NCBI GenBank assembly: GCA_036897445.1
Contig: JAYMTL010000001.1
Location: 186,001-250,000 of the forward strand
Source: Pelargonium tetragonum
Taxonomy: Eukaryota > Streptophyta > Magnoliopsida > Geraniales > Geraniaceae
DNA: 64,000 bases
Direction of reading: 5' to 3'
Under the pieces are notes generated by a model, which saw only the letters and a list, made by a program, of their open reading frames with translations, was not told the DNA's origin and made no database searches. The position numbers and the translations under genes are program-made. Of the stretch, positions 26,667-40,630 are shown piece by piece (the stretch's first letter is position 1; each line of letters begins with the position of its first letter).

Positions 26667-26699
26667 ACCCCACTAGTAAAATACCGGGTATAGTGGGGT
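26667..26699. repeat. Hairpin with 9-bp GC-rich stem
   Basis: ACCCCACTA (26,667-26,675) pairs perfectly with TAGTGGGGT (26,691-26,699) across a 15-base loop. It is one of the strongest inverted repeats I found. There is no T-run after the stem, so a simple terminator is unlikely. Confidence 0.8.
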
Positions 26700-27359
26700 T
26701 AAAGTTCCCTTCCTTTATTGCTGAAGTTGTATCCGTTTACTCTTAAAAAAAATTTTTAATAGATTTTTAAGCTGCAAGTTTATTATATCTCAATTAATAA
26801 AAATAATAAAAAGGAGCTTCTACTAACTGCGAGAGCCCTATCTTGTAAATCCATAACTTAACCTGTTTTACTTTAGACTCCTACCTATACTAATAACTAA
26901 TAGAGGGTTACTCTAAGAAACTTTATTGCTTAATTTTATATACAAAAAAATTCCCGCGCCTTTCTTTTCATTTTAGTTTACTTTTTTTGAATATCCTAGC
27001 CTGTTTTATATTCGTACATACATAAAAGAGAAGCCTTGCAGCCAGATGGAGGCCCGAGTGACCTTATTTAAGAGCAGGCAGGCTCTAAATTCTGTAATTT
27101 TAGCGAGTTCTTTCTTTTTCTATTGGAATTCCGAGATTTTCTTTATGTATCAAACACCAGTACAGTAGTTTATAAAATTAAAAAACCTTATAAAAAGAAA
27201 TAAAAAGGATAGAAAAAGGCTTAACAATCCGTGCTATAACGCAGTAAAAAGGAAAGTAGAATCACTTAGATAAAGATCTTTCTTGCTTGTTACTTTTAAA
27301 TCCAGTAAGTCCACAAGGTGAAATAAAGTATAGTAGCCCTCATCTCTCATTTATTAGCC

Positions 27360-27435
27360 GACTTTTAATCAAGTTTACGCGAAGTCTAATGCTAATTGAA
27401 GAGGCATGCATGAGTTCGAATCCCTTATTCATACA
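27360..27435 (+). other. Weak tRNA-Ser(GCU)-like stretch
   Basis: GAGTTCGAATCCC (27,412-27,424) resembles a T-loop. Upstream, AGTCTAATGCTAATTG resembles an anticodon arm with GCT. Pairing in both stems is poor. It is included because it repeats the pattern of the better relics. Confidence 0.2.
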
Positions 27436-30400
27436 TAGCGATAGCTGAAAACCATATAGTGTACAAGAAGTTTACCTATAAAGTTAAAGTCATTCCTGTT
27501 TTGTTAAAAGTAGCCTTATATAATTAATTCGTAAGAAAGGCCGAGCCTTTTACAATAAAGGATTAGAATAATTTTAGTGAGTGAGAAAAGTGGGTGGCTT
27601 TTACTTGTGTTGTTAATACACTTCTATTATTTGCAATCCTATTTTACAGACCCCGCAAAGTGGCACGCATGCGTAATGAAACCAGGATCCTAAAAAGAAC
27701 TTTAAGAAGATACCCTAGCTATAAGGGGACTTTAAATTACCTAAAATGTTTCTAAACTTCACAATCTATAACTGGATACTTTTCTGATCTGACTATGACC
27801 TATTCCAAAAAGCGTAAAGTAGGATTTTAGAGGAATACAAGACTTATTCAGTAGACTAAACTTTGCTTTAGATGTTTTGATGCTCAACCACTCCTTAAGG
27901 GTATACCCGTCCTAGTAAATTTTTGTTAAATTTCTTTCGTATGACCCACTTTTTAATATATGATATGAAAAGCAGTCTTAGTTTTACTATAGAAGGATTT
28001 TTGAACCTGTGCGCATGCCCCCTCAATTCAATTGTTTGATTTGTTAAATGTAAACTTGATTCAAAGTAGGTAAATAAAGCGCTTCCCAACACTCCATTCA
28101 TCTCTCCCGTGTAAGGTTAAGTTCGATTCCCAATTCTTTAAGTTATTTTAAATAGTAAAACTCAAACTGCCTTATTCCTGGTTTGGTAGTGTTTTACCTG
28201 GAGTTACTCTCCTCAGCTTTCAATTTGATATTCAATGCTATTAAAATTTAAGTAGTGTCAAGAGTTGTCTGCCTAAAAACTAAAAAGGGGCGGGCTTACA
28301 AAAGGGCAAAGATTCCTAGCGACAAATCCAAATACCTTATAGCTACTCACAAGTATTAAATTAAAACAACTTTACCTATTAAAATTCCGCGGTAGAGTTA
28401 GCGCACTAATGCAGTCTTACAAAGCAAGAATTCTGTTATGATAAGGAAGCAGTTACAATTCGAAAAAACCCCTTTACTCTGAGGTTAATTCTTTGAGTCA
28501 TTCGTACACCTTTCATGGTATTATCTATCTCATTTTAAAACCGGACATACCGGGACTTTTTTAGAGCCTTAAACTTAAAAAAAATAAGGAGCTTCTAAGC
28601 GCTGAAAAGTTATGCCTATAATTTAGTAAACATCCAGGACTCTCCTATCCTAAAGACTTCCCAACGATTTGTATTCACACTGGTATAGCCTAAATAATAA
28701 AGAAAAGAAGTTATCTACGAAACGGAAGGACTTGTATTTTTTGTAAAAAAGAAGCGCTAAAGAATCCCAGTTTCCCCTTTTACACCCTATAAAAAGACCT
28801 AGCAATGGGTAACCTTTTCCAGCTTTATCTCCTTCTTACTTATTTGTAGCACAGATTGTTGTTAAGGAATCCTTTTTTAAAGAACAGAATTTCTTTAGAT
28901 TTTAACGGATCCTCTAGGAAGCGGTAAATCCTAGAAACTCTAAAATACATAAAAAAATGACAATGATGTCTCAGTTTAGAAAGGGTTTATTTTCATGAAT
29001 GTCTCTTGGCTAGCTTATTTTATATCTGGTATCAAAAAGGAAAGTCTCACTTCGAAAATGATAGAATCAACAGGACGTTGGTTGGTTTACGCAGATCTTC
29101 TTTGGTTTTGAGTCTTAGAGTCTTTCCAAAATAAGACTAAATGGCTGGCTACCGTTTCCCTTGTAGAAGGATAGTACATTTCTCTCATTGCATACATCTA
29201 ATTATTACAAAAACCCCTTAGAAAATTATGACACCCAAGTTGTATTGACAAGCTTTAGCAAGTTCTGGGAATGCTTTCTTTTCTCACACCTACGCTCTAT
29301 TTCGAGGGTGTCCTAATATCTATTCTTATCTCTATTTAGTAACTTAGTGTCATTTCTAATTCTCGTAAGAAGAAGGGCTTTCCAGAGTTTAGTACAAGTT
29401 TTATTTACTACAGGACTTTTTCTTGAGTAATAGGTTCAAGTCTTGTTCATATTTTATCTGTCGCTTAGTTTCATTCTTTCGCTAGCCCGACCTTTACCTG
29501 TAGCTATACTTTATAATACATAACTAGTATATCTATTTATTATTAACCAATCCAAAATAGGAATACTTACACTAGAATACTAAAACTTTCTTACTTATAT
29601 ATGGTATAGAAAAGACAATAACTAGAATATGAAATTCTATGTTAGTAATAAGGGGTTTCCCTTTTAGGAAAAGTTAGTTTTTGTATTTTGTAGTGGTTAT
29701 AGCAGTCAATTCATACTCTATGACAACAGATGATTAGTCTTACTTATAAAAGTGCGATTATAACCTTGTAGAGAAACTTCTTTCAGCTAATTGTAAAAGC
29801 TTCTTTGATCAAGTTAAGAGTAGAGAAACTAGATATATCAAGGACTCTATCAGGAACTTCTGCTGAAAAGGCAAAAGTGTTAGATGCCCCTTACGGGTAG
29901 AATTGCGTTTTGACAAAGGCTTTTGGAGCGGCTATTCTTAAGTGGGAAGGTGCTGGCACGACATAGCTCGATATACCACAGAAGATTATAATCAATTTAA
30001 AGAGTAAAACAAGTAAAGATACCCAGAGCTAGACCAAGGTATAAAGAATGTAAACAAAGGGGCGAACTAGAAGGCTTTTGACATGTAGGAAATAGAATAG
30101 AGTATGTACTTAGACTACTTGTGAATGTAACACCAACCTATGGAATAATCTAAGGCACCAGCTTCTGAAAGATTTTGAGCTAATTGGGCTATATACCCTA
30201 ACACAAATAAGATAAGTAAACTTCGTTGGATTCTAGGACATCTTTCCCTCTTTATCTTTATAGACTCCTTCCCGCCATTTGCCTACTGCGTCCAGTAATT
30301 TAAGAATTAAAGGATGTAAGCCTTCTCTTTTCTTTCAAATGCGGTGACCAAGCGCATGAAACTATCTTTCCTTTCCCAAACTTTCTACTTTTTTAACGAG

Positions 30401-33400
30401 AAATTCTTACCTGCTTTGCCGAAGTACTTACTCATTTAATTGACCAAAGAACTAGACTAATGGAAAAACGGTTCTAAGAACCAAAGCCTTCCTTTAACGC
30501 CTTTTATACTTTTAGAAAGGAATAGTTTTCAATCTTATACTGACCAAGTGTTCCCTAACGCTTTCTTATAAGGACCTTCCGAACAAACCTAGATTTGTTT
30601 CACTAGCCGAGACTTACGGGGTCTTGATATTGAATTACTAAGTTACGTGATAAAGTATATTTAACAAACACCTCTTAAGGGCTCCCTTTTGGTATTAGAT
30701 ATTCTGCTTACAAGAAAGCAGGGCTCTGGTAAATACTTAACTGATTAGGGAAACTCTAACCTCAGGATAAAGGTCACAAAGTGTACTTATATTATTTTAT
30801 AGAACAAAGGAAATTGAAAAGGGAGCCTCTTAAACAACAAGTACCTTGTAACCCTTTCTAGATTCTGCAAAGTTACTTCGCAGTCCGGTTATTCCCAATT
30901 TATATTTATATCGAACCTTTAGGCAATTACAGCTTGGTTTTTGTTTACCCGCCCTTGATTAGGAGCAATCCTATTTAGCACTACTCAGACCCCATTGTTA
31001 TTTTTGTTATACGGAGACCCCCGTATTCCTAGTAAGGTACAGTTAAGTAGAGGTTCAAAAATTTTTTTTTTCTTAAAAGAAAAGCTACGCTTATAAAAAG
31101 GTTAACACATAAGATAAGGATTCCTTTATTTAGCCTTTATTAAGCGAACGCACGAGGTGAGTGCCCAAGTACTTCATAAAGTGAGTGGGGCCTCTGTACT
31201 TTGAACTGGGATTTTTTCCTTGTGTTCTTCTATTTTACTTCGAAACAAACTTCTAGGATTCCTCGCAAAGAAATCTGAAACTAAAAAGTCTATGGGTATT
31301 CGTCTTTAAGGGGTGTATTCTAGTTTATCAACTAAAAAGTTTCATCCTAATAAAATCCTTGAAAGAGTCTGAGAAGCAAAGCATACTGAGCTTAACAAAT
31401 AAGGGGTTGGCTACGAGTAGGTCTAAGAAATTTTAGTTTTTATCCCGGGACCTTTTTTGTACTTACTTGTCCTTTAAGTGGATGAGGCACCCCTAACAAT
31501 AGACAAAGTAACAGGTTTAAAAGAGCACTGATTATGAAAGGAAAACAAATTAAATACACTTAACAAGAATTTAATCCCACTCCTCTTAAGTTTTATAGTT
31601 TTTTTTACAAATAGAGTGATCAGACATATGAAATAGATTATATACTCCATGCTTTTCGGTTTAATGGGCTCTATTTTAGGACATTTCGGGTTGGTTGATG
31701 TGAGACAAGTAATTCCGCAATAGATAGATAAACATTTAGTGCCCTCTTGCTAAGAAACTTAAGTTAAATATAATAAAAGATGTCAAAGGGATGCCCTGAA
31801 AAATTTAGGACAGTTTACAAAAAGTAATGAAATAACAATGTATTTTTAAAACTCTAGCTGAGTACCTAATTAAAAAGAGAGTGTACTTTGAATTTGAAGC
31901 AAAATGAATTCGCAGAAGGGGTCTCTTAAACAAAAAGGGTGATAGAGCAGTCTTAGAGACCTCTGTAGGATAGGAAGTAGAAGATAAAGTTTGTAAAATC
32001 TGAGGGGTAGCCTAGTCAACATTCCTCAAGGCAGTAACTATAAACTATATAGGGTTGGAAAGAATTTTCTGGAGATGGGAAAGCGTCCTCTTTTTAATTC
32101 TATGGATTCAAATTTCCTTTTTTAGTTGCAAAGAGGAGGGTCCTACCTCGGGAAAATGAAGTCGAGGGCTATGGCTAAAAACTCATGGCACACCACTCCC
32201 GGTATGCAATTTTATCCTTCTGTAAAGTGAAGCGGTTCCTCCTTACCTCAGTTAACTAGTTATTCGAAGGAAAAGAAAACCATATAGGACTTAGTAAATA
32301 AACAACGTGGATCCGGATACTTAATTATCAAAAACTCTACTCAGTTGATTTGAACTCTAAAAACTTACTTGTGCTTTACCAAAATTTCTATATCTGTTGA
32401 CTACTTCTTCTCATTAAACATTAAATCAGTGACCCTTCGAATACTATTTACACAGAAGAGGCCCTCCTTTGAGACCTTAGTTAGGGTGCACTTACTAGAC
32501 TAGCCTTTTACTAGAAAAGCATATCAATTAGGAATAATGAAATTTTCTAGTATATTCAAAACTTGGATTTTTCTTATACTTATGGGTTACGCTTAATCCG
32601 TTCTTAGCAAAACCGCGGATATCCGTTTAGTTTTAGACTCACTTATTCTACCTCAATACGAATTCCTCTCTAAGGAAACAGATATTTATGGGATCTTTAA
32701 AATCAGACTTTAGTCTCTGAGAGAGGAGAGCTTTGGCATCACTTCCATAAGGTAGGGGATCTTTCTTTAAGCTAAGTAAATAGATTTATGAATCTGGAAT
32801 AGAGTTACAAAGGGACTATAAATAGCTGGCTTAAGCAAGATTAATATTTAATTCTTAACTTCCCCATGCTAGAGTTCTTCAACAGGGGGGTATAGTTCCA
32901 AGCTAAAGTGGGTTTGTAGTGTTTGATATATGGTGCTCCCTTAACTTTTGAGCAAGTTTTTAATGACCAATTTTCGTGTGCTATGGAGTATATAGGATGA
33001 CTTTTCTAGGTAAACTAAACCTGGACTTTTCCCTTTCTGAGAGCGGGTATAATTCACACAGTTCCTCCTTGATTATGCTTCAGGGAGGGATATAGAATGA
33101 TAATTTAAGCTGCACTAAAAACCCCAACTAATCAAATCACCTTGAACGTTAGCCGATCTTAATTCTATTTTTACTAATTTGGAACTAAAACCGATATCAT
33201 GAAAAGAAAAATAAACGACGATTTTGAGCCAAGAGCCTCTATGCTTTCACTGCCGAATAAAGGAAATTCGTATAAGCTAGTCAAATGTTGCCCCAGGGTA
33301 TTCCTAGTTTCAAAAATACGGAGTTATACTAAGTTCTTACTCTCCCAGGATTTGTTTGGCCTAAAAGGAGTCTTATTATAGAATTTAAACAGATATCTTC

Positions 33401-36400
33401 AAGAGGGGTACTTTTACCAAGAATAGAGGGACTACGACTTTGTTTAGTACTCCTAATAGCATTTGAGTCTAATTTAATTAAAAAGTCAGTTTTTCCTTTA
33501 ATTTCAATATTATTTGAAACTAAATAGTGCTTACTTTGAGCAAATGGAGTCCGCCAGACTTCTTTTCCGGAGTTCTCTCTTATTCTTGTGTTATGCAAGT
33601 ATACTATTACCCATACTTCTCGAAAAATCTTTCAAAAACCAAGAAAAAGCTTATTTAATCCGGTTTAGATTATACTTAACAATAGCTATTGTCAGTACAA
33701 TGCAAGACTTTTTTAGCTGTGAAATCTTAGACTAAGCTCTGGTTTTAGCGTAAAGGTTTACCACTAAACCTAAAGAGAGAGAACCCAGTAATATATTATC
33801 TTTAATGAAGAAAACAATAAGTAACAAAAAGAATAGAATTCTTAGCCGATTCAACAAATTCTTTATTTAGTAGTAAATGGGGGACTGTCCGTGATACCGC
33901 TGTTTGGTTTAATTTAATAAGATTAAGCACGAAGACTACTACTATTAATGGAGTTCTAGTAAGTTATTATACATATAAAGACCAACAAGAGGCCATTTCA
34001 ACATCTACTTTTTTTATATCTCTTTGAAATAAGAGAAAATTATCCAAACTTGTAGAGCCCTATGCCTCACATGTGGAAGTACGAAAATTAGTATCAGATA
34101 GATCCATTTCAAGAGATGTTATGTGTAAAGTAATATGGTTGGGAAACCCGAGGTTTTAGTTTCTGGCCCAGAGAGAATCTTTGCGGCAAACAGTGTATAG
34201 ACCACCCACGCTTGTACTAAGCTCTATTTAGCCTTAAGTTCCATAACATACGAAGAGCAACCCTGAGCCTAGGTCCTTCTTTCAAAATCAAAAAAGCACT
34301 AAATGTACTTAGTTTCTTTGTCTTAATGGGGATGATAAGATATTCAAACTTAGATTATCTTAGCGGCTGACTTGTGTCCTACCATACCATTCCGCGAGTC
34401 CTAAGAACGGATGCTCATCACGGTTAGATTCTCCATTATCTATATTCTAAGGCTACCTAACCAGGTTAATAATTAGACTCTTTTTGGTAAAAACGTTTAT
34501 TATTAACAAAATTCTATACTAGGTAACTCGGGTATTCTAAAAATATAGACTATATACAAGAGCAGGGATTCCTAAGCTCTTGAAAGGGTTCTATACTAGA
34601 TTTTATAAGAGGGAATTCCTAGTTCGGGTCTATACAATTAATAGGACCGGCCCCTGTTTATACCTTTTAGAGGGGCCCTCGAGGTAGAAATATAAGTTAG
34701 CATATCGCTTTGCAGATTTGCTAGGCATAGGGAAATTTTCATAAAAAGAATAAACAGGCGTTTTAATTTAAAGAGATTTATAACGTTCTCTTCCAGGATT
34801 TATATAAGACTGAACTTAGGAGGTCTATGATAAAAATAAGGCATAATGGGTTAGAGGGAATTCTAAACCAGGAGTTCCGCCCAAGAGAATTTGCAGCCCT
34901 TTGTAAGACGAAGCAAATGAGGCCTTTCCATTCTAGTTAGCAAGATCCGCGGTGAGTTTTTTAATCTTTCATTGGGGTACTTTTCTTTGTAATAAATTTT
35001 GTATCAAGTTCCAGAAACCCCTTTTTGTTTTGAGAAAAGTCAACTGCTTTAACATTTTAGTTTATCAAACTTCAGTATTGTCGTAACAAGATTCCCTTCC
35101 TTTAGGTACCCCAAAAAGGTATACTCTGTCCCTTTATTATTTATTAATAGAAAAGGTTCCTATCCTCGCGCGCCTATATCTTATCACAGCATAAAGTCCT
35201 AATCCTTGAGGAGCTTCCGGTGAATTCAAAGTAATCCAACATTTTTTTCGTGCGAATTTCATTTATATTGTAGAAGATTTTTTTTTAAGTAAATATATTT
35301 CATTAATACGGGGTTTTGTATTCATTATATACAAAACACCTGCTTTATACTTTTTTAGCAAGCATAGCACACAAGTAAATCTTGGTCGAAAATCTTCTTT
35401 GTATCATAATTGATAATAAGGCCTTTATTATATACTCTAGGACTTTTGAGCGATTATCTTTTGTTTTTTATGTAACCAATTTCGCCCTCCCAATCCGCAA
35501 GGGGTTTTACCTTCCTTACTTCGAGCTCTTGGGAGTTTCTTCTCTAATAATATAAAATGAGAATTGCCGAGATATGCAATACTCTATTGTGTCACAGCCC
35601 CTTTTGTTCGAACTTACATTTCTAATCCTTGGTACGAGATACTTAGTTTTATAGTAGATACAGGATTTACTCATTTTTAGTAGGGAATGCTCCAGATATT
35701 ATTCAGTCATTAGGAAATACACAGAAGTCTTACGGGATCCCTCCGTGTACTTAATATTCAAAACCTTTATCTGTGCAAAGAGCTACCTAGACTAAAAACA
35801 CAAGCACAAGTTGCCGGGTATTTTCCTATAGATAAAGTGTACTGATCTATTTAGAATAGAAATATGTTATAACTCAGGTTTCGGGGGAAGTAAATGGTAC
35901 TAAAAAAAGAAGTTCCCTATTGAAATGACTCCGCCAGATGTGGGAAACAAGACACTTTTTAAGGGTATAGTGTAAAGCTTTTATTTATCTATCTGAATAC
36001 CTTCCCTTTCATCATGGAAAAACCCGTCTATTATAAACTTTGTATTTCTAGATTTCCCGACGCGGCTAAACCGCCCGAAAATCTTATCTCATAGTGTCGT
36101 CAAGTCCTTAACTAGCCTAAGTTTCGGCAATCTATAGTGAATGTCAACCAGACTCGGAATTCTTCTTAGGTTTATCTGAAAAAGAAATTGAGGTGTAGGA
36201 TAAGAAGATAGACCTCTTTACACTTTTATTGATAACACTTTTTTCTAGTAGTAAATCCTTATATATATAAAAAGCGTAGTAACTTACCGGGACTCTGTCC
36301 TAAAAATACGAAACAGATAGACATAGACTCAGTAGAAAGTAAGACCCTATAAGATAAGGGCGAAGGTAGTTAAGTATGTACATGGTTCAGAGCAGTTAAA

Positions 36401-36860
36401 ACGACTCGTGTCCGTAATTTTTCAATTTGAATTTTTTTACATTAGGAAGGTCCTTTTAGCTAATAAAAAAAATTAATAGGAGATTGGAGCATTCCAGGGT
36501 TTGACTTTAAGTTTCAATGGCTTCTAAAATTGCTTTAGCAGGATCCAAATACTTAGATTTACAAAAATTTTTTTAGACTGTTAAGGGATAGCCCGAAATA
36601 AAAAGGAACCAAATCGAAGAATTTTTCTTCTAAAAGCTTTCCTATTACGTCAGAATTTTTGGGAGTTCTTAGATTCCCTGGTATATTTTACCTAAGCTCC
36701 CTTTTAGTAGTCTTTTAGGTTGTTATTTCATTCCAAGGTATCGACGTTTATCTAAAGTCACTTTTCAATGGCATAAAATTTCTTTACACATCCAGTCTCA
36801 TTTCTACTATAGGTATTGCTAAATCCTAGAAAGAGAGAAGGATATCAAAGTTTGATTTAG

Positions 36861-37420
36861 TTAAAACAATATAGAAGAGGGCGTAGAAAAGCTCTAGCTA
36901 ATTTTAGGTCAAAGGATGTCATTTATACTAAAGCAACTCCTATGCACATGGCAGAGGCAGTTCCCGACTAAAATATTCAACATGGATTAAATCTTAGTAG
37001 GAGACTTGTCTTAAATACCCTGGAATGAATATCTGGTCGAAGAAGCACAGGCTTTTGGTTTGGTGTCTTCTTGGAATAGTTGATTTACCTAGATTGAGTC
37101 CTGCTTGGATCCTACTGCACTAAAAGTTATAGAATAAATCGAGAAGTCTGTTAACTAGAAAGTAGTGCCCAATTATGAGTTCCCTGAGCTATTACTATAT
37201 CTCGAGACTTTGTTTATTTTATCCAAATAACCTGATTACTAGAAAACTTTTTTCTGTGACAAAAGGTTTTTCTCTTCAAGCAGTTGGAACTCCCCTTATT
37301 AAAGTTGTTAAGAATTATCCTAAGCCGGAAGCTCCTATTATGCATGAATTAATCAAAGACAAAGTTTATTTTAAGGTAAGGGAACCCTATGCTAATGCAC
37401 CTATAACCCGGAAATTGTAA
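36861..37420 (+). pseudogene. Cluster of protein-like open segments, family unknown
   Basis: Three short plus-strand open segments follow one another in different frames. The first, 36,861-36,971, is basic then neutral and contains TKATPMHMAEAVPD. The second is around 37,015-37,083 and contains EYLVEEAQAFGLVSSW. The third is an 81-residue frame at 37,175-37,420 with NYPKPEAPIMHELIKDKVYF near its C-terminal half. Their residue mix looks more like real protein than the translations elsewhere in this window. I recognise no domain and cannot say that the three belong together. A broken gene is possible, and chance is not excluded. Confidence 0.2.
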
Positions 37421-38528
37421 AGAAAATTCTTACTGAGCAAGTCTATAAACTAAGTAACTAGGTCGTCAGTAGGGATGTCACTTAAAAAGATTTTGGAGTT
37501 TGTGAAATTGGATAAGTATAAAATGAAGTTTTTTAATCTCTTTTAAGAGGGTTTACATTAAGTTTAAGTGTCTATAATAAATATATAAATATATATTAGA
37601 GAGGGTTCCTTCTATAATCTTTCTCTTATCTTTAGCTTTAGTCCTGGATGTATACTACTTCTTGGAAATACCAAGTCTTCCTTTCTGGGCTTAATAATTG
37701 TCTCTAAACTCTTTGAGCTCTCTCACAGGACCTTATACTTTTTAATTTGTGTTTTCCTTGCATAAAGTAGCCCCCGTTTATTTCGAATTTCCTCTATCTT
37801 TAAACGGCTCTTTATTGTATAGACAAGAGTAAGGTAAAGAACTTTACAAGGATTAAAATTGAAATCTTGGGATAAGCTTTAAACCTTTGATGTGCTACAT
37901 GATTACTATAATATAAAAAGACTCTAAAGTTTACTATAAATTAAATGAAAAAACAAATTAAGACCGAGGAGTTATAGTATAGTTATAAGATATGCGGAAC
38001 AACTTTCTGGATATGGTTTCTTTTTACCCTTTGATTATGGAACTACCCTCTTAAGTTCCCCCTTTCAATTCAAATTCCGACCTAATTATTAGTGGTTTTA
38101 TTCCTTTATTAAAGTATACAGTTATGAACATAATGCATTTTTGCTTGACGGGGGCTCTCTTTATTCTTGAACTATTAGACGCGTTCACGCATAAGTTTTA
38201 GCAGCCACCTGAGGTAGATAGTTTTTACTAAGGACACATCTTACGAGCACTTACAAGGGAAACTTTTCTTAAACGAAGATTGCCTTTTTTCATTAAAGTA
38301 GGCTTAGTCTAGAACTTTTTAACGGGACACCTTTTCTTTCTATTTGAATACTGGTAAAAAGGCATAGAATTTAAATAAAAGACTTCCTTCCAAAAATGAC
38401 TATGGAAAAAATGCCTAAGGGGTATAATCTTTACACACAGTACAAAAAATCCTAATAAAATATCCGTAATATCATAAATTCAACTATCTAAGTTTTCCTT
38501 ATAGCTACCCAAGACGAAGTAAATCCGG
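37421..38528. other. AT-rich spacer
   Basis: Contains an AT-only near-palindrome around 37,580-37,600. No gene or RNA is seen. Confidence 0.6.
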
Positions 38529-38590
38529 AGGTAGGATTTGAACCTAGAGTCTCCTCTAGCTTTACGAAGCGGTTTTCGTCGACTAAATCC
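38529..38590 (-). pseudogene. Class II tRNA-like relic (Tyr/Leu/Ser type)
   Basis: On the minus strand, GGTTCAAATCC (complement of 38,534-38,544) forms a T-arm with four of five pairs. Immediately upstream is a small hairpin, AGAG...CTCT, with a 4-base loop (38,546-38,557), in the place of a class II variable arm. Before that comes CGCTTCGTAAAGC, which could be an anticodon stem-loop (GUA, Tyr, is one reading). The D-region is poor and no acceptor stem is found, so I call it a relic. Confidence 0.4.
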
Positions 38591-38989
38591 TTATTGGAAT
38601 CCAGTTAATCTCTATTAAATTATTCACATATTTTTGAGAGAACATTACAAAAAGGGGCCAAAATGCCCGGTAGCCCCTATGCAAATGGGATCCTGGAAAG
38701 GCGGTTAAGGGTATACTACAAAAAGTTCAAAGGACTCTTAATCTATTACTAAGTCTGTTTTAAGCGAGTGTACATTTTTCTTTTACAGTGAATAAAAAGC
38801 TACAGTCCACTAAGTTTTGTGCATCTTTTTGAGGAGCCCCTTCTACCTTTTTCCTTTATTATTGATCTATGTAGTACTTGAGGTGAGGCAAGAAGTCTCC
38901 CGTTGTAAGGGGGCTCGTACTTGTCTTATTGTTTAAAAGTAGAGAAAGAAGTCTAACAAATAGATCGTAGATAGCTTAGCAGTAGTCTT

Positions 38990-39330
38990 ATTACTAAATT
39001 CTTTATATTATTAGTTATTATTATAAGAAAGCTTGGTTATAGTTATTCTAACTTGTTGTTAATTTCATTACCTTAGTTTTTGTATTACCTTGATTTACTA
39101 ACCAAATTAATTATAAAGATACCCGTAAATTTCCTTTATTAATGTAGGAAGACTTCCCAGAAGGATATACTTTTGTTTAACTGGGATAGTTGGTTGTATT
39201 TATTAGTTGAATTTACTTGTACAGTCAAGCAGTCAATCACTTATATAAAGTAATTCAATATCTGTTAGTCAATTTCTATTTATTCTATAGGTAATTTACT
39301 AAGTGAAGTAGTCTTCTCATCACAAGTTCT
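38990..39330. other. Patch of TAT/TTA-rich low-complexity DNA
   Basis: This stretch resembles the 14.7 kb and 59.6 kb patches: many TTATT/ATTAGT words and few G-runs. No element ends are visible. Confidence 0.3.
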
Positions 39331-40426
39331 TCAGTTCTTCTATTTGTATCCTTTATTTGGCAGGTAAGGTGGGTAAAACATTTCCCAGAATCGTGGGTTC
39401 GAGTGCCCATTTCTTGCATTTTCTGTATTCATTTTTCTAGTCCTGTTAGCCTTACCCTCTTTATCTTGTTAGTCTTCTTTGGTTTCTTGTCTTTCCAGTT
39501 TCTTTGTTTTGAAAGTAGTAGAAGAATCACTTATATAAAGAAATTGATTCTATGTTCTCATTTCTATTCTAATTTAGGAAATCGGAGATACATAAAAGAA
39601 GAAGAGCTATTATCTAAGTGATTTGATGCTTGAACTTTTGAGGTCAGTAATTTCCAAGAAAAGGACTCAGGGCAACATAGATCAATTAGAACAATACCAA
39701 AACCTATTGTTGGTAAGAGCTTTTCTGTGTGCTAAAACACGAGTTAGTGTATTCCGTAAAGTGTTGTTACATTTACCTTTTTCGTTCGATTTCAGATGCT
39801 TTACCTGCTTTCTCAGGAACTAGAATCTTCTTGATACCTGTAGCTAGAATGTTACTGGGATTCTCGCGGGGTGTACTCTTCTTAGCTACTTTTTTCTTAA
39901 AGAATCTGAGTAAAAGGGCTCTTATCTTAATATATTATACATTTTTAAAGAGTTTTGACTTTTACAAGGGTTAAAAGGAATCCACATGAAAAAGAAATAA
40001 TATCGACTTTCTTATCTTATCTAGAATAACGTTTATCCTTTGTATACCCTATAGTAGAGTTCCACTATTTATTGGATTTACTGAGGTTTACTTAAATGTT
40101 TCCGATTAGCCCCAATTGAACTTGAAAGATTGCATGTAAGGTATAGGCGCTAGAGGAAATTTACTAAAACCTCTTAACTATAAAAAACAGAGTATAACCT
40201 AGGTTTACTTTACTACATGGCATCCTACTCTACAAGAGATAGTTCAGTAACTAGAAATATCCGACTCAGACTAAAAAATATACAAGGAATTTTAAACAAA
40301 AATCAAATTAAGCTTAAGCCAATACTCTTGTGAGATGTTTATATTAGAGGATCCTTGTTGCTATGTATATTTATAAAAGGATAAGTGCTTATAAGATAAC
40401 CTTATTTTCATACTTTGTTACTAAGA
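39331..40426. other. Spacer with three overlapping unrecognised frames
   Basis: Plus-strand frames at 39,403-39,621, 39,623-39,823 and 39,729-39,974 (66-81 residues) are hydrophobic or basic. The first two are nearly contiguous, separated by a single base in the same local area. None shows a domain or a ribosome-binding site. Slightly longer open stretches than average, but not a gene I can support. Confidence 0.3.
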
Positions 40427-40574
40427 AGGTATAGTATGGTTTGAACCTGCGACTGTTAGCATAAAATGAAACGGATCTTACTCAATAAAAAATTCCAGCT
40501 ATTTTTCATGACTTTAAAACTCTTGTTCTTATCTCTGCCAAAAAAGCGGGTGTCTGCAAGATACAGTAAAAAAT

Positions 40575-40630
40575 AGGGGCATAATGTAATCGGCGCGGGA
40601 TGCAAAGGTTCAAGTCCTGTCATAACCCTA
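40575..40630 (+). pseudogene. tRNA-like relic with paired ends
   Basis: AGGGGCATAATGTAATCGG (from 40,575) resembles an acceptor 5' strand plus D-arm. A T-arm, AAAGGTTCAAGTCCTGT, follows with box B at 40,607-40,617 and four of five stem pairs. The outer AGGG (40,575-40,578) can pair with CCCT (40,626-40,629). At 56 bases it is too short for a full tRNA, and the anticodon arm is missing. A minus-strand T-loop-like word lies just upstream at 40,438-40,447. Confidence 0.35.

Larger units (their letters stand above)
24626..36860. other. AT-rich spacer, about 12 kb
   Basis: No gene is supported. Open frames reach at most 89 codons (33,329-33,598, minus) and overlap frames on the other strand, as expected by chance. 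Weak items are a T-loop-like word at 27,412 with a possible GCT anticodon before it, a strong hairpin at 26,667, and short rRNA-signature words at 26,661, 31,964, 35,080 and 36,098. Confidence 0.6.
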
